Assembly (NCBI GenBank): GCA_039519185.1
Contig: CM076851.1
Coordinates: 33,773,799 to 33,837,798 of the forward strand
From: Astragalus membranaceus
Taxonomy: Eukaryota; Streptophyta; Magnoliopsida; Fabales; Fabaceae
DNA: 64,000 bases
Reading direction: 5' to 3'
The notes beneath the pieces were generated by a model. That model ran no database searches and had not been told where the DNA came from. It worked only from the letters and a program-made list of their open reading frames with translations. Positions 23,050-35,028 of the stretch are shown here, one piece after another. A program made the translations under genes and the position numbers. Numbering within the stretch: the stretch's first letter is position 1; each line of letters starts with the position of its first letter.

Positions 23050-24170
23050 ATGTTAGTGGTATTGATAAGTAGCGATAGTGATACGGAGGTTACCTCTACC
23101 ATTAGATTTTGTAGGAAGGGTAGTTGTTCCAGTAGGTGTGTTGATTGCTTGGTGGGTAAGGGGAAATGCTTGATATCTGAACTTAAGCAACTTGTAGATT
23201 CTAACAGTGGGTCTTCGTCTTCCTCTTTAGGGATGTCTGACGATTTGGGCTCAGATCAAGAGGAGATTTTTGACCCAGCAGTGCCCTACTGTTGGGTGAA
23301 GGCTGAAGTGAGGGATGCCCGCTCGGACCTCAATACCGAGGAGGAGGTAGGGGAGGTTCAGGAGCTCTTATGCCACCCGGTTGATGTTGGTGCTGCCACC
23401 GCTCGGCCGGTTGGCTTTGACGAGCAGGTTTGTCATGTTTTCGCGGCTGCCGGGTCTCCTCCCTCAACTTATATGTCAAATACTTTGTTTAAAGACTTAG
23501 GGGTTAGGGTTCCTTTTTCTTCTTATTTCTGCGGTGTGCTCCGAACTTTGAATGTGGTCCCCTCTCAGCTTCATCCGAATGGTTAGGCCTCTATGAGGGC
23601 GTTTGAAATTTTGTGCGAGTGTTTGAGCGTAGAACCGACAACTGAGAAATTTTTGAGTTTCTTTAGGGTGCAATCACCGAGGCCACGTACATGGGTTTCT
23701 CTATGCAATATTCACCGGCACCCATTTATGACTATTTATAAGAGTAGTTATAAATATTTTAAGGAGAGTTTCTTCAAATTGGAGGCGGGGTCATCATGTT
23801 CCACGTTGTTGCTTAATGAACAAGGTGAGGAGCGGCTTCCCTTGTTTTGAACTTGCAAACCCCGAAAGGGGCGGTTGATAGACGAGCGAGATCTTTCTTC
23901 TACCGTCCGGGCGGATGTTGAGCGTCTTTGGAAGGGTGCGCCGACCAAGTCCACTCTTTTGCTGAGTACTGAAAATTTGGAAACGGCTTTAAATTTCATA
24001 CCTGAGTAATTTTCTTTCTCTTTACCACTGTTTTCTTATTTATCGATGTTTTTGTGCTGATCATTGCTTCCCGCTTTTTGCAGAATCTTTAGGCATGTCT
24101 CCGATGAGTGTGGAGGAACGCAAGCGCCTTTGCGCCGAGAAAAGAAGAAGCCAGGGATATACTGAGAAGC
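23050..24170 (+). pseudogene. gypsy-C antisense gene, 5' exons ('putative gypsy-type transposon' domain, PF04195-like)
   Basis: The frame starts MLVVLISSDSDTE, or enters at the AG just before it. It contains the region FKDLGVRVPFSSYFCGVLRT and LNVVPSQLHPNG...AFEILC, which resembles the domain named in Pfam 'putative gypsy type transposon', found beside plant gypsy elements. Two in-frame stops, TAG at 23584-23586 and TGA at 23848-23850, each sit where Trp would be one substitution away. Past both, the same frame reaches a donor (GTAATT, 24006). It resumes in phase after CAG at 24083, with an exon reading SLGMSPMSVEERKRLC. That exon is cut by the copia element at about 24152-24170 and continues at 49114. 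The function of this protein family is unknown. Confidence 0.65.
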
Positions 24171-25576
24171 CAGGTAAACTAATATTGCAGGATAAGTTTT
24201 GATGATGAAAAAGACAAAGGCAAAGTTGATGGCCAAAGTTAATAAAAGTGACGAAACATCAAAGTCACAATCCAAGACAAACAAGCTCAAGAATTGAAGA
24301 TCCAAGTTTAAGGGTAGTCCTTAGATATAAGGGTAGTCCTTAGGGTTTGGGTGTATCTTAGGAAAAAGTGTAAGCTCTTTCGAAGGTCGGCTCGTATCTC
24401 AAAGTCTCACACACTCAAGTTTTTCAAAGCTGCATGCATACTTACGTAAACATTCTTATCATCTTTAAAAACATAAAAATCGACTTCTTCATGCATACAC
24501 ATACATCAAAATCGATTTTCAGGTCAATCAGAAAAGAAAGAATCGATTGTCAGGTCATGTGGTTTCATTGCATAAATCAATTTTCAGGCCAAATATTCTC
24601 AAACAAAGAGTCGATTCACACACCTTTAAACTAAGCTGAGAATCGATTCCTACATGTCTCAGGCAAGCTGAGAATCGATTCATACAAGTTTTAACTTAGT
24701 AAAGAATCGATTCCTAGCCCTCCGTGGTTCTCAAGAATCGATTGTCCCTATTTCTCAAACATAGTCAAAATCGATTCCTCACTTAAATGAATCGATTCCT
24801 AGATCAAAAGCTTTCAACAAATAATCGATTCCTACATTATTTTCAACGTAAACTTTATTTTTTCATAGCCTATAAATAGGCACCTCATTACGTTCATTTT
24901 ACAACAACCCATTTCACGACTCAGAGAATATTTTAAGAAAAACTCTTCACGCTTTTACTTTTGCTCGTCACGCACCGTTGGTCCGTCTGAGCTGATCTTT
25001 CGCTAAGAGTTAGTTGGGGTTGCGTTCTTCAAGTTGTAATATCTGCCTTCGTTAGAGGTATTTCTGTCTTTACATTTGTTATTGTTTAATTGTTGTGAGT
25101 TGTACTAGGGAGTGGGGTATCTCTCTAGGGTAGCAGTTTGTACTAGGGAGTGGGGTATCTTTCTGGGGCAGCTGATTGTAACAGGGGTGGGGTATCTCTT
25201 GTTTTTGCTGTAATAGATTTGAGGGCTCTCCATAGGTGAGGTATCCTAGGAGGAGAGTGCCTGAGTCTGTAAAGGTTTTCCAAGGCACCTGTAAGCCTTG
25301 TTGTTTTGGTTAGTGGAAAATCTCACAAGGGTGTGAGGACTGGACGTAGGTCACTAGGAGGTGACCGAACCAGGATAAATCTCTGCGTGCTTTACTGCTT
25401 TCCTGCTTTACTGTTATACCGCTTTACTGCTTTATATTCTAATTCCTTCGCTTCCACTTAACCTGCGCGAAAATTGATCTAAGTCATTGAAAAGGGGAAA
25501 AACGTTTTCGAAAGATCTGAAAAGTTTTTAAATCTCAATTCACCCCCCCTCTTGAGACTGAAGCCACTTGGCAACA
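24171..25576 (+). repeat. Copia 5' LTR (about 1406 bp)
   Basis: Near-identical to 47710-49113, ending TTGGCAACA. It contains the ATCGATT array (24479-24830), a probable TATA (CTATAAATA, near 24870) and a repeated GGGGTATCTCT leader motif (about 25110-25200). Confidence 0.9.
24479..24830. repeat. About 32-bp periodic AATCGATT array in the copia LTR
   Basis: Perfect ATCGATT occurs at 24511, 24542, 24642, 24674, 24706, 24737, 24770, 24791 and 24824, with variants at 24479, 24576 and 24610. Steps are 32, 31, 34, 34, 32, 32, 32, 31, 33, 21 and 33 bp. The consensus neighbourhood is AGAATCGATTCCTA. The array is repeated in the other LTR (about 48018-48369). Confidence 0.85.
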
Positions 25577-25578
25577 AG

Positions 25579-25590
25579 TGGTATCAGAGC
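25579..25590 (+). other. Copia primer-binding site (tRNA-iMet)
   Basis: TGGTATCAGAGC two bases after the LTR end. Confidence 0.9.
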
Positions 25591-25628
25591 TAGACTCTTG
25601 TATAAAGGGCCTAGCAGCTTCAAGAGAA

Positions 25629-27246
25629 ATGGCTTCAGGTTGGTTCTACGCAAGAGGGTGCTTCTCTTACCCGTCCTCCGGGATTCAACGGGAAAGATTA
25701 CTCATATTGGAAAGAAAGAATGAGAATATTTATTGAAGGGGTAGACTTAGATGTTTGGGATGCTGTGGAAAAAGGACCTTTCGTCCCCACACACATAGTA
25801 GACGGTATTCTTACAATTAAAAGTAGAAATGAATGGTCTGATGATGAGAAAAGAAAAGTGCAACATAATTTACGTGCCAAAAATATTATTACTTCTGCTT
25901 TAAGTGCTGATGAATTTTTTCGAGTTTCAAACTGTAAATCTGCCCAAGAAATGTGGGATAATCTCCAAGTTACTCATGAGGGTACAAGTGAAGTGAAAAG
26001 GGCAAGAACAAATACTCTTACCAGAGAGTACGAACTGTTTAGAATGAATACAGGTGAAACAATACCAGAAATGCAGAAAAGGTTCACTCACATAGTGAAT
26101 CAGTTAAGCTTGTTGGGAAAGTCATTTCCTACAGAGGATCTAATCAACAAAGTTCTGAGATGTCTGAATAGAGAATGGCAACCCAAGGTTACTGCTATAG
26201 CTGAACCAATAAATTTAGCTACTATGACTCTGGCTACTCTGTTCGGTAAACTTCAAGAGCATGAACTAGAACTCACCCGTCTAGCTGAGCACGAAAATAC
26301 AGATAAGAAAAAGAAAAGCTTGGCTCTAAAAGCATCTAGTTCTAGTCGGCTTGATGATAGTGACGACTCAGATGATGAAATTGATGAAAGTGAAGAGAAT
26401 ATGGCTCTTATGGTTCGGAAGTTCAAAAGGTTCATGAAAAGCAACAACTATCCAAGGAAGAACTTCAAATCAAAAAGGTTCTCTAGGAAAGAAACCTCAT
26501 CCGGTCCTCCTACTTGCTATGAATGCGGTAAACCCGGGCACATGAAAATGGAATGTCCTAATCTACAGAAAAAGGACTCCAAATTTGAAAAGAAGGCATT
26601 CAAGGATAACAAAGGAAGAAAAGCCTACATCGCATGGAAGACAACTGCATGGACTCATCAGATGAATCAGAGGATGAAGAAGCTCAAGTTGCATTAATGG
26701 CTGATCATGAAAGCGAGAATGAAAACGAGGTAATATCTAACCCTGACGCTCTACAAAATGCATATGATGATTTATATGAAGCGTTTATTGAATTGCATGA
26801 TGAATCTGTGAAATTAACAAAAGCATTAGGTAAAGCAAAGAAAGTTATTAATCACCTTCAAAATGAAGTAATTGCATTAACTAAAGAAAGGTTAGAACTT
26901 AGAAAGGAAAACTACAGCCTAGGTTACCTTAAAGCAAATTATGTCTGTGACAAATGTACTGAGTTTGACTAGAAAGTCCATGAACTAGAATGGACAGTAG
27001 GAAAACTATCTTGCTTACAGCAAGCACATCCTAGACACTCTAGAAACAACTACACTAAAAGGCATATGCATCATAGATCTAGACCATGCATCAGTTGTAG
27101 TTATTGTGGTAAAAATGGACATACAGCTTCTGTTTGCAGGGCAAGAGGAAGACAAAATGTGAAGAAAGTATGGGTTCCCAAAGGGACCATACTAAGTATT
27201 AACCCACAAGGACCCAAAGAAATTTTGGTACCTAGAACCCTTGTTT
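25629..27246 (+). pseudogene. Copia gag (UBN2-type with zinc knuckles), frameshifted
   Basis: ATG at 25629 (MASG) is followed within four codons by a one-base frameshift. The remaining frame is open to 26697 and carries the gag core (DYSYWKERMRIFIEG, MWDNLQVTHEGTSEVK) and the zinc knuckle CYECGKPGHMKMEC (26515-26556). A second shift near 26640 leads to an acidic/coiled-coil segment with a TAG at 26970. The same frame then holds a second knuckle, CSYCGKNGHTASVC, and the WVPKGT/NPQGPK segment before a stop at 27246. Gag packages the element RNA. With two frameshifts and a stop this copy is dead. About 60 bp further on, a scrambled trace of the protease start (LES...MTGKKQ) is the last pol sequence. 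Confidence 0.8.
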
Positions 27247-28014
27247 AAATCATTGCAGGTATGCTTCAAGGTATGGAGGACAGACTGGTGCCTTGAAAGC
27301 AGAATCACAAAAGCTCATGACTGGGAAGAAACAGATCCTTAAACACTCCACCCCAGGTTAAGCAGTCATGTGACTTACATCAAAAATAAACTGAGGAAAG
27401 AATCCTCAGTAAAGGTTAGTCCGCATTTATAAAACTATTAATTCAATCTCTTAACATGAAAGTGGTCTATACGGTGCGAAATTTATTTCCATGTCTTATT
27501 CATATAAATTAAAAATAAAGGAACCATCATCCTAGAACCCATGACTCAAATATGTGCATACGTGATTAAAGTTAGTCGAGTCCTTTAAAACGGCCAGTCA
27601 AAATTATTTTTGGAACCATTGCAAAAGAAACAATTTACTTTCTTTTAATTATAAGTTTCATAGAGCTTTCTTCTTGGGCATTATCTCATGGCATGAATCG
27701 ATTTCCAAGTCTCTTCCAAAAGCCTATCATTTAGCTTAAATCGATTATATCTATAGGATCTCTCTCTAAACCTCTCAATCGATTATCTCCAACAAATCAA
27801 TACCGCCCTAAAACTTAGGAAAACTTGCGCTAAAACTCCTTATCTTTCCCAACAAGAAAGGCGCAAAATCCCTAAACTATCTCACCATATCCTCTCCTAT
27901 TTTTTGGGCGCCTATCTCTATACCTAAGCAATTATATTATCCTTTTAGCGACCCATCTCACTATTTCCATAGTGCACTCATCGTAAAAACAAACCTCTCC
28001 TTGAGCATATCTCA
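27247..28014. other. Copia spacer after the pol deletion
   Basis: Non-coding. It contains three more AATCGATT/AAATCGATT words (about 27695-27785) like those in the LTR. Confidence 0.6.
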
Positions 28015-28683
28015 ATGCCTCCAAGAACCAAGAATTTGAGTGTCAAAAGGAAAAATTTACATGATGGTGAAACTGAAAGTTCCTTTCATTCCAGATATTT
28101 CACCAGCCCTGAACAAGCTGACCTCTACAGCAAAAACTTCTCACTCAGAGGATTAGGAACCACTTATGCTCTAGACTTACCCTGGTTTCAAAGTCAAAAG
28201 GGGTTTGAGTTTATCAACTGGCTAGAATATCACAAACTGCTAGACTTTGCAACCGAAACAGGTCCAGTCGCTCCAGACATGGTTAAAGCCTTCTACACCA
28301 CACTTAGCTACAACTATACAACTGAATCTATATCAGCCGAACTAAAAGGAACTAAAATCCACCTCACTCTAGCTCAGTTCAGTAGTCTCACCAAGTTACC
28401 CTGTGATGGTGAGAAATTGATCCATATGAACCCTCCGAAATCTTGGTCCGAATTTGACCTTGGAAATACTTGCGTGTCCATCTGTCATGCTCTGGCCGAA
28501 GTTGGTAAAAAGCCTATACTAGCAAAATCACTCACAACCCAAAATCGACTTCTCCACTACACCATATCCCGAACAATCCTTCCGAAAACCTCAAACATTG
28601 CTCAGGTAACCTATGATGAAGTAATTTTACTTTGGGGAATCAAACACCAGAAAAGCATAAACTGGGCACATCTTATTGTGAGC
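28015..28683 (+). pseudogene. Copia extra ORF ('putative plant transposon protein' type), 5' part
   Basis: ATG 28015 (MPPRTKNLSVKRK, basic N-terminus). It continues YALDLPWF, GFEFINWLEYHKLLDF and IHLTLAQFSSLTKLPC, phrases I associate with the Pfam 'putative plant transposon protein' domain (PF20167), and ends NWAHLIVS at the Ogre insertion. In SIRE/Maximus elements this downstream position is where the envelope-like ORF lies, but I see no signal peptide or membrane segment. The frame resumes exactly after the Ogre-like element (46804). Read-through frame past 28684 is LTR sequence. Confidence 0.75.
28679..28683. repeat. Target-site duplication (left), TGAGC
   Basis: It pairs with 46804-46808. 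Removing the insertion plus one copy restores Val-Ser-His in the copia ORF. Confidence 0.95.
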
Positions 28684-30777
28684 TGTAGCGACCGAAAAAT
28701 CCGGAGGAGGGATTCTTCGAAATTCTTTAAATGAAGCCGCCACCAAAGTTTTAGTTTAAGGGCAAACATTGGAAAATCCCTATTGAGTGGATAAAGGGGT
28801 CTTGCGGACCAGATTTAGGCTCGGGAGTCGTTTATGCGTAGGGAAGGTATTAGCACCCTACGACATCCTTCCTAAGGAAGGTTACCTTTTAACTAAATGT
28901 GTAAGCGTTTATTAATTCAAAAATAATGTTTTTACCCTTATAATAATAATAACAAAAGACTCGCTAAACGGTTAGTTGTTTTTTGTACTTTTTGAGAAAA
29001 ATGAGAGAAATAAAATTAAAGGGAAAAAAAAGGTTTTTTATTAGTGCAATTGACAGAGGTCGGCCGCCCTCTGGTCCTACGTATCTCCTGGTAGAGAATC
29101 AAATCGCACGTAGTTCTTGGGTAGAAAATGTTTGTGTGTTTGTTTATTTTTATTTATTTTTGAAATTGGGAGAGGTATTCGAAGTGACCAAACAAGCGAA
29201 ACTCAGAGTGATCATTACTCGTGGTCCGTTACCAAAGCTACTACTAACAGTCAAACAAGCTAAACTCAGAGTGACCATTAGTAATAACTTACTTCTATTT
29301 ATTTTTGAAAAGAGGAAACGGAAAAGCAATTGATATGAGGGTGTTGTATTATTAAAAACAGGGTTGCGACTATAAATATGATCTTATTATCAAAGGGTTT
29401 ACATCATTAAAAAAAGTGTAAACATTAATACGGCGTTTTAAGAAACAGAGGGTGTTGTAACTCAAAAACGAAGGGGTGCGGGTATCTAATCTGAGTTTGA
29501 AATAGGGGTTGTATGACTAGAAACTGATAGTGCGAATAATAATCTGATGTTAAAAAAACCTGGGAGGTTGTATCATTAGAAGAAGGGGTGTGAATATACA
29601 TCTGTGTGTTTTGGGTAAGCATATACGTATGGTGTTTAAATTTGTGAAGTAAACAAAATGAGCTCACTAAAAAAAAAAGGGATGGGGTATTAAATATATG
29701 AAGGTGAGAGTTGTAAAATAAAGTAAATAAATAAATAAGGGAGTGGGGCGATGTGGCATGTGCGCATATGTGTAGTGGTAATATATAACTATAATAAAAT
29801 AAATAATAAAACAATAACAGATAAAATGAAAAGGGAATGAAGCAAACCTAAATCCCAAATCAACAAATGATCCAGAAACAAAAACGAGAGAGAGAGAGCG
29901 CCGCTTAGAGTGAAGAGAAGAGATGATGTTTACAGAGAGAGGAAGAGGAGATCGGAGGGACGCGGAAGTGGCCATCTTGGTCACGCCAAGTCACGAATGC
30001 AACGAAACGAGGCTCGATGGGTGACGTTGTCGGCGGATCTAGGCGGTGCTGCGACAGAGGTGGTGTTGTCTGGCGGTGGTTCAATGGCGATTTACGGCGA
30101 AAGGGGGTGTTTGGGGGTTCGGTTGAAGGTGGAGAGGTGACGATGAAGAGGGCGTGGTGACGGGAAGAAGGCTTCGACGGAGGGGGTCTTTCGGTGATGG
30201 GTGAGTGACGGCGGTTTGAGGCGGATGGCCACCGTCTACGGTGGTCGGACTCTAAGGAGGTGAGTTTCGCTATTTTGTTTTTACGGTTCTATTCTTCTCC
30301 TCTCTAGTTCTGATCTGCCTATTTTGATGTTTATTGTTTTTTTTGGTTTCTCTGGGAGTTCACGGCCAACGGTGACGTGCTTCGGGGGGACGGCGCGAGG
30401 GGGTTCGCGATGGCGGTGGTTGTTTGGTGGCTGTTGGGGAGGTTGATGGCTACGGTGGTGGAGTGGTGATGATATGGGTGGTTGGTGGTTGGCCGTAGGA
30501 GTGGTGGAGAGGGGATATCGTGGAGGTGAGGGAGAGGGTGGTGGTGGTGCGAGAGTGAGAGGGAGAGTTTGGTGGGTGGAGAGTTTGGTGGGTCGCGGTG
30601 GTGGCGTGGCTACTGTGGTTGTGGATACGGTTCGGTTGCTATAAGGAGGGAGAGGGTACGGTGGTTTCGGTTGCTTGTGTGGTTGTGTGGGTGGTGATTG
30701 GTGGCTTCGGTGTGTAGGTGGTGGTGGTCGTGGCCCCTCTTTCTTCTCCTTTACATTGTGTTCTCTGTATGTGTTAT

Positions 30778-31132
30778 TAGGGGTGATCATCGGGCGGGTT
30801 CGGGCGGGTTTGTGCCCAAATGGGTAAAACCGACCAAAACCGACAGAGCCAGGATGAGGCCCGTGTCCGCCCACTTTTGGGTTCGGTTAGAAACGGGTTC
30901 GAGTAGAAACGGGTTCGGTTTTGAGGCGGGTTCAGGTGGGTTGGAAACTGAGAGAAGAGCGAGATGAGGCGAGAGTGAGATGATGGTGATTTGGAAATCT
31001 GGAAGGAAGATGATGGTGCGCTGGAGATGAGGCGAGAGTGAGATGAGGCGCGGTGGCACTGCATACTCAGATCTGGAGAGTGAGATGAACTGAGAGCGAG
31101 AGAGCGAGATGAGGCGAGAGTGAGATGAACTG

Positions 31133-31180
<48 letters not shown>

Positions 31181-31565
31181 GTAGGCGGCGAGAGGCGAGA
31201 GCGAGAACTCAGATCTGTAGGCGAAGCGAAACTGAGAGTGGGAGAGGAGATCAGAGAGAGAGGCAAGTGGGAGAGGAGATCAGATAGAGAGGCGAGAGCG
31301 AGAGGAGATCAGAGAGAGAGGAGAAACTGCGATGCGACTGAGAGAGTGGGAGAGGAGATCAGAGAAGCACTTGATATACCTGGCTCGGGCGGGTTCGGGT
31401 TTGGCGGGTGAGTTTGCAGTGCCACCGCGCCCGCCCTTGCACAACCGTGAAACCCCACACGTCTTCCGAGCGAAACCGACCACCCGAGCGAAACCGGCTG
31501 CGAGTGGGAGAGGAGGGACCGGGTTGGGCGGGTTCGGGCGGGTCATGCCTCCATGATCATCCCTA
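30778..31565. mobile_element. Non-autonomous hAT element (788 bp) in the Ogre 3' LTR
   Basis: Terminal inverted repeats TAGGGGTGATCAT / ATGATCATCCCTA (one mismatch) and the exact 8-bp duplication TGTGTTAT (30770-30777, 31566-31573). The twin LTR has a single TGTGTTAT at 46234-46241, the intact empty site. Ends are rich in GGGCGGGTTCGGG-type words. A (GA)n tract lies at 31136-31178. No transposase. Confidence 0.93.
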
Positions 31566-32884
31566 TGTGTTATTGTATTGTTAATCAATTTCGCTACCGT
31601 GTGTCATACCCCAATTTTGTCCGACTAATCGAAAAAATCCCAAAATTTTATCGCTTCGCACATTGTTCTAAATGCGGGTGTATTTGGCACTCTCGTGCAA
31701 CAATTTTGTTTGGCGCTCGTTGTTTTCAAAAAAAGAGTCCAAAAAATAATAAAAAATGATAAACACAAGCGCATTTCGTTTTGAGTCGTGTGAGCAAATG
31801 CGGCGGTGCGCTTTTGGTTTTACCGTCTTACGCGCGTGCGTATTCTAATCGCGTACGCGTTCCTAGTCTTAAGGCGAGCGCGCGTTTCGTTTCGAGTTGT
31901 GCGCGAGTCGTTACTTCGGTGCGCATTTGTTTTTACCGCTTTTATTATCATAAAAAAATAATAATAAATAATAGTAATAAAATGAAATCAGTTTTTTTAT
32001 TATTAGCTGTCCCTTTTCCTGATTTTTGTTACATACATAAACAAACAAAATTTAAAAAAGGTGCAGAACAGTACAAAAAAAAGAGTCAACTCTTTTTACA
32101 AAAAATAATTAAAAAACAGTACAAAAAAAAACTGAAACAGCCTGCTGGTGCAATTCGAGAATGGGGCAAAAGGTCCTTTCTCCTTGCCTCTTTGCTTTTC
32201 TCAGTTTCAGCAAAAAACACTCCTGCAATTGGCAGCAACCCCTGCTGCCATCCTTGCTGCTCCTCTCTGCTCCACTCCAACAGCTTTGTCTCCAAAGGGA
32301 TTTGCTCCCCTGATGCATGCCACACCTACACCACAGTTTCTCCAATATAAATACCAGGCACAGTAACACTGAAAAAAGGAGGAGAGTAACACACAGGGCA
32401 ATACACACAGAAAACACAGCAATAAAAACACACAACAATTAAGTTATTCACCACCAAAAGAACTTGAAAACAACTTTAGAATTCAAGTTCACTTGTGATA
32501 CACAAAGGCACACACAGCAAACATAGCAACATACACACACAGAACAATCCCAGGCAGAAATTCGCACAAAAAATATAACAACAGAATAAAGAGAGGGGGC
32601 ACTAGCCGCGGTTCTATTTTCAGTAGGTAAGAAGGGATTCTTTTTCAGAAGCTGGAAAATTAGGTTGGTCCTCTATATACTTATGCGTTTTTTTTTGTCG
32701 TTCCAAAATATTAGAAACAGAATAAATATGAGTTTTTCTTTTATGTATGCATATATACGTATGTTTGTTTTCTAAAAAGGGTAATAGGCTCAAACATTGT
32801 CTCTGTCTGCTTTCCCTAATTTTTTGTTTATCAAAAAAGGAAAAGTAGGTTTTCTACTTTGTTATGCTTAAAGAAAAGCAGGGT

Positions 32885-32886
<2 letters not shown>

Positions 32887-32979
<93 letters not shown>
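32887..32979. repeat. (AT)n microsatellite, 93 bp
   Basis: A pure AT dinucleotide run. Confidence 0.97.
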
Positions 32980-32981
<2 letters not shown>

Positions 32982-34501
32982 AAAAATAGAAAAAAAACAG
33001 AACCAGTAGATAAAAAAAAATAGAAAAAATAAATAAATGAAATAAGACACTAACCTGAGCCGCCGTCAGAGGCGGACGCCGGCCACCACCCACGGTGGTC
33101 GTTGTCTCTCCACCTCCGTTGATCCTCCCAAAACGCCGCCGTCACCACTGAACTACACAGGGCCACCCACAGCTTCGCAACACCACAGCCAAAACACTGC
33201 CAACGACCACCACCCCGAACCGTCCCTCTTCTCCTCCGCGCGCGAAACCGAGCCAAACACCGTCGTCTCCCACAGCGCCACCACCCACAGCGCTACAAAC
33301 AGCCACCCACCGAAGCACCGCCGTAAAGCCAAACCACATCACCAACGGAAACTAGATCTAAGAAGAGAGGGGGATCGATTCGTGGAGAGGGAGAAGCGGC
33401 GGCGAGGAAGCGAGAGATCACCGTGAGAGGGAGAGGAGAATGAGACGGCGCAAGGGAGAAAGGGAGACACGGTGGAGAGAAGAGAGGGAGGCGGATGCGC
33501 TGTTGGAGAAGAAAGGAGTTGGGATTTGGTGAGGGGAGTGAGGATCGGCCGCAGCAAAAGGGGAGGGAGAGGAAAAAATCAGATTTGGCTTTTTTGAGAA
33601 AGGGGGCGCCGTGGAGAAGGTGGAAAAATTAGGGTTTTCTATTTTAGGTTAGCTATTTATAGTGTGCACAGCAGGGGTATTTTCGTCTTTTCACGTTTTT
33701 TTATTTTTATTTTCAGATTATTGTTCGCACCCCCCCTGTTTACCTCGTGCGCCCCCTTTTGAAGCCCATGGCTTTTTTTTTTTTTTTTTTTTCGAAACGC
33801 AGCCCAGCTCACCAAAAACGAGCTGGGCTCACTATCTGCACCCCCTTTTTAATGATACAGTCCTCCTGCCACTTGCACCCCCCATTTTACTGTTTCACCC
33901 CCTGTTTCTCTTTTCAAATTTTATTTCTTTCCCCTAGATAAACGTTTTTTTACAAACCTTTTTTTCCAAATAATAAATTTTCTTTTCCCCAAACGAACTT
34001 ATTTTTTTCTCAAACCTTTTTTTTTTAAAAAATGATGGATAAATGTTTCCCCGAACAAAAATCAATCCAATTGCAAATTCTTTTCATCACGACGTTCTCT
34101 CCAATTAAAATCAACGAAAACACTTTTCAAAAACAAATCTTTTCAAACGTCGAAATCAAAACTAATCATCACTAATGATCACTCGCGCCGTTGCCGTTTG
34201 ATTGTGGGTGATGATTTCATTCCCGTGGGAGCTACTAGTGTGACCACTCTAAACCGTTGTTGTTTGGTCCTCACAAACGCTCTCCTTCAATTGCGAAAAC
34301 CTTTTCAATGCTCAAAATAAAAACCGATTATCATTAGCCATCACTCGCGCCGTTGCCGTTTGGTCGTTAATGATAATTCATTTTCACAAGAGTTAGTAGT
34401 GCGACCACTCTAAATCGTTTGTTTGGTCACTGCGAACGCTCAACTCCTTTGCGAAAAACTCCAAAAAGAATAAAAAACAAAAACCGTTTTCCAAACACCG
34501 A

Positions 34502-35028
34502 AGAACTACGTAGCTTTGAATTCTCCATCGCACCAGGAGATACGTAGGAGCGGGTCACATCCCGTCAAGCATAACAAATAAAAATCATTTTCACAATAAG
34601 TTTTCAACAATCATTTTCAAAAGAACCTAGAACTACGTCGCCTTTGATTCTCCACCCGGAGATACGTAGGAGCAGGGCCACGCCCCTGTCAAGCGCAAAA
34701 ACAAATGATTTCTAAATAAAAAATACAAACACATCTCTTTCAAAAATCAAAAATCTTATTTTCAAAGTAGGGGATTAAGTCGGTCGTACGGCCGGGTTAA
34801 TCATCGTTTTAGGATAAGTGAACTGTGGTCCTTCAGAGCCCCAGCGCTCCTTCAGCCCCCAGCGGCCCTTCAGACCCCCAGTGGTCTTTCAACACAGATC
34901 ACGCGATCCTAAAACCCCTATATTAAAAAACACCAAACACACAAACATTTTCTACACAAGAACTACGTAGCTTTGAATTCTCCATCGCACCGGGAGATAC
35001 GTAGGAGCGGGCCATGTCCTGTCAAGCA
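34502..35028. repeat. Three copies of a quasi-palindromic CTACGTA motif
   Basis: Units near 34502-34565, 34625-34690 and 34968-35028 each read GAACTACGT, then GATTCTCC, then GGAGATACGTAGGAGC. The inverted pairs (GATTCTCC/GGAG and TACGTA) could fold. The reverse complement of the same unit occurs in the host Ogre LTR near 29075-29125 and 44530-44575. A second repeat (CACTCGCGCCGTTGCCGTTT) occurs at about 34182 and 34348. Confidence 0.7.

Noticed and set aside
22770..23072. Hydrophobic 100-codon frame before the gypsy-C antisense gene
   Set aside because: T-rich leader sequence; no homology, and it ends inside the presumed first intron/exon border.
24479..24830. CRISPR-like array
   Set aside because: Units are about 32 bp apart, but only 7-14 bases are shared, there are no true spacers, and the array is inside a plant LTR.
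30281..30874. 197-codon Pro/His/Arg-rich minus frame
   Set aside because: GC-rich, GGTGG-repeated LTR sequence. The twin LTR copy does not keep the frame across the hAT site.
32854..33093. Frame with an alternating Ile/Tyr 'membrane' segment
   Set aside because: Translation of the (AT)n tract.
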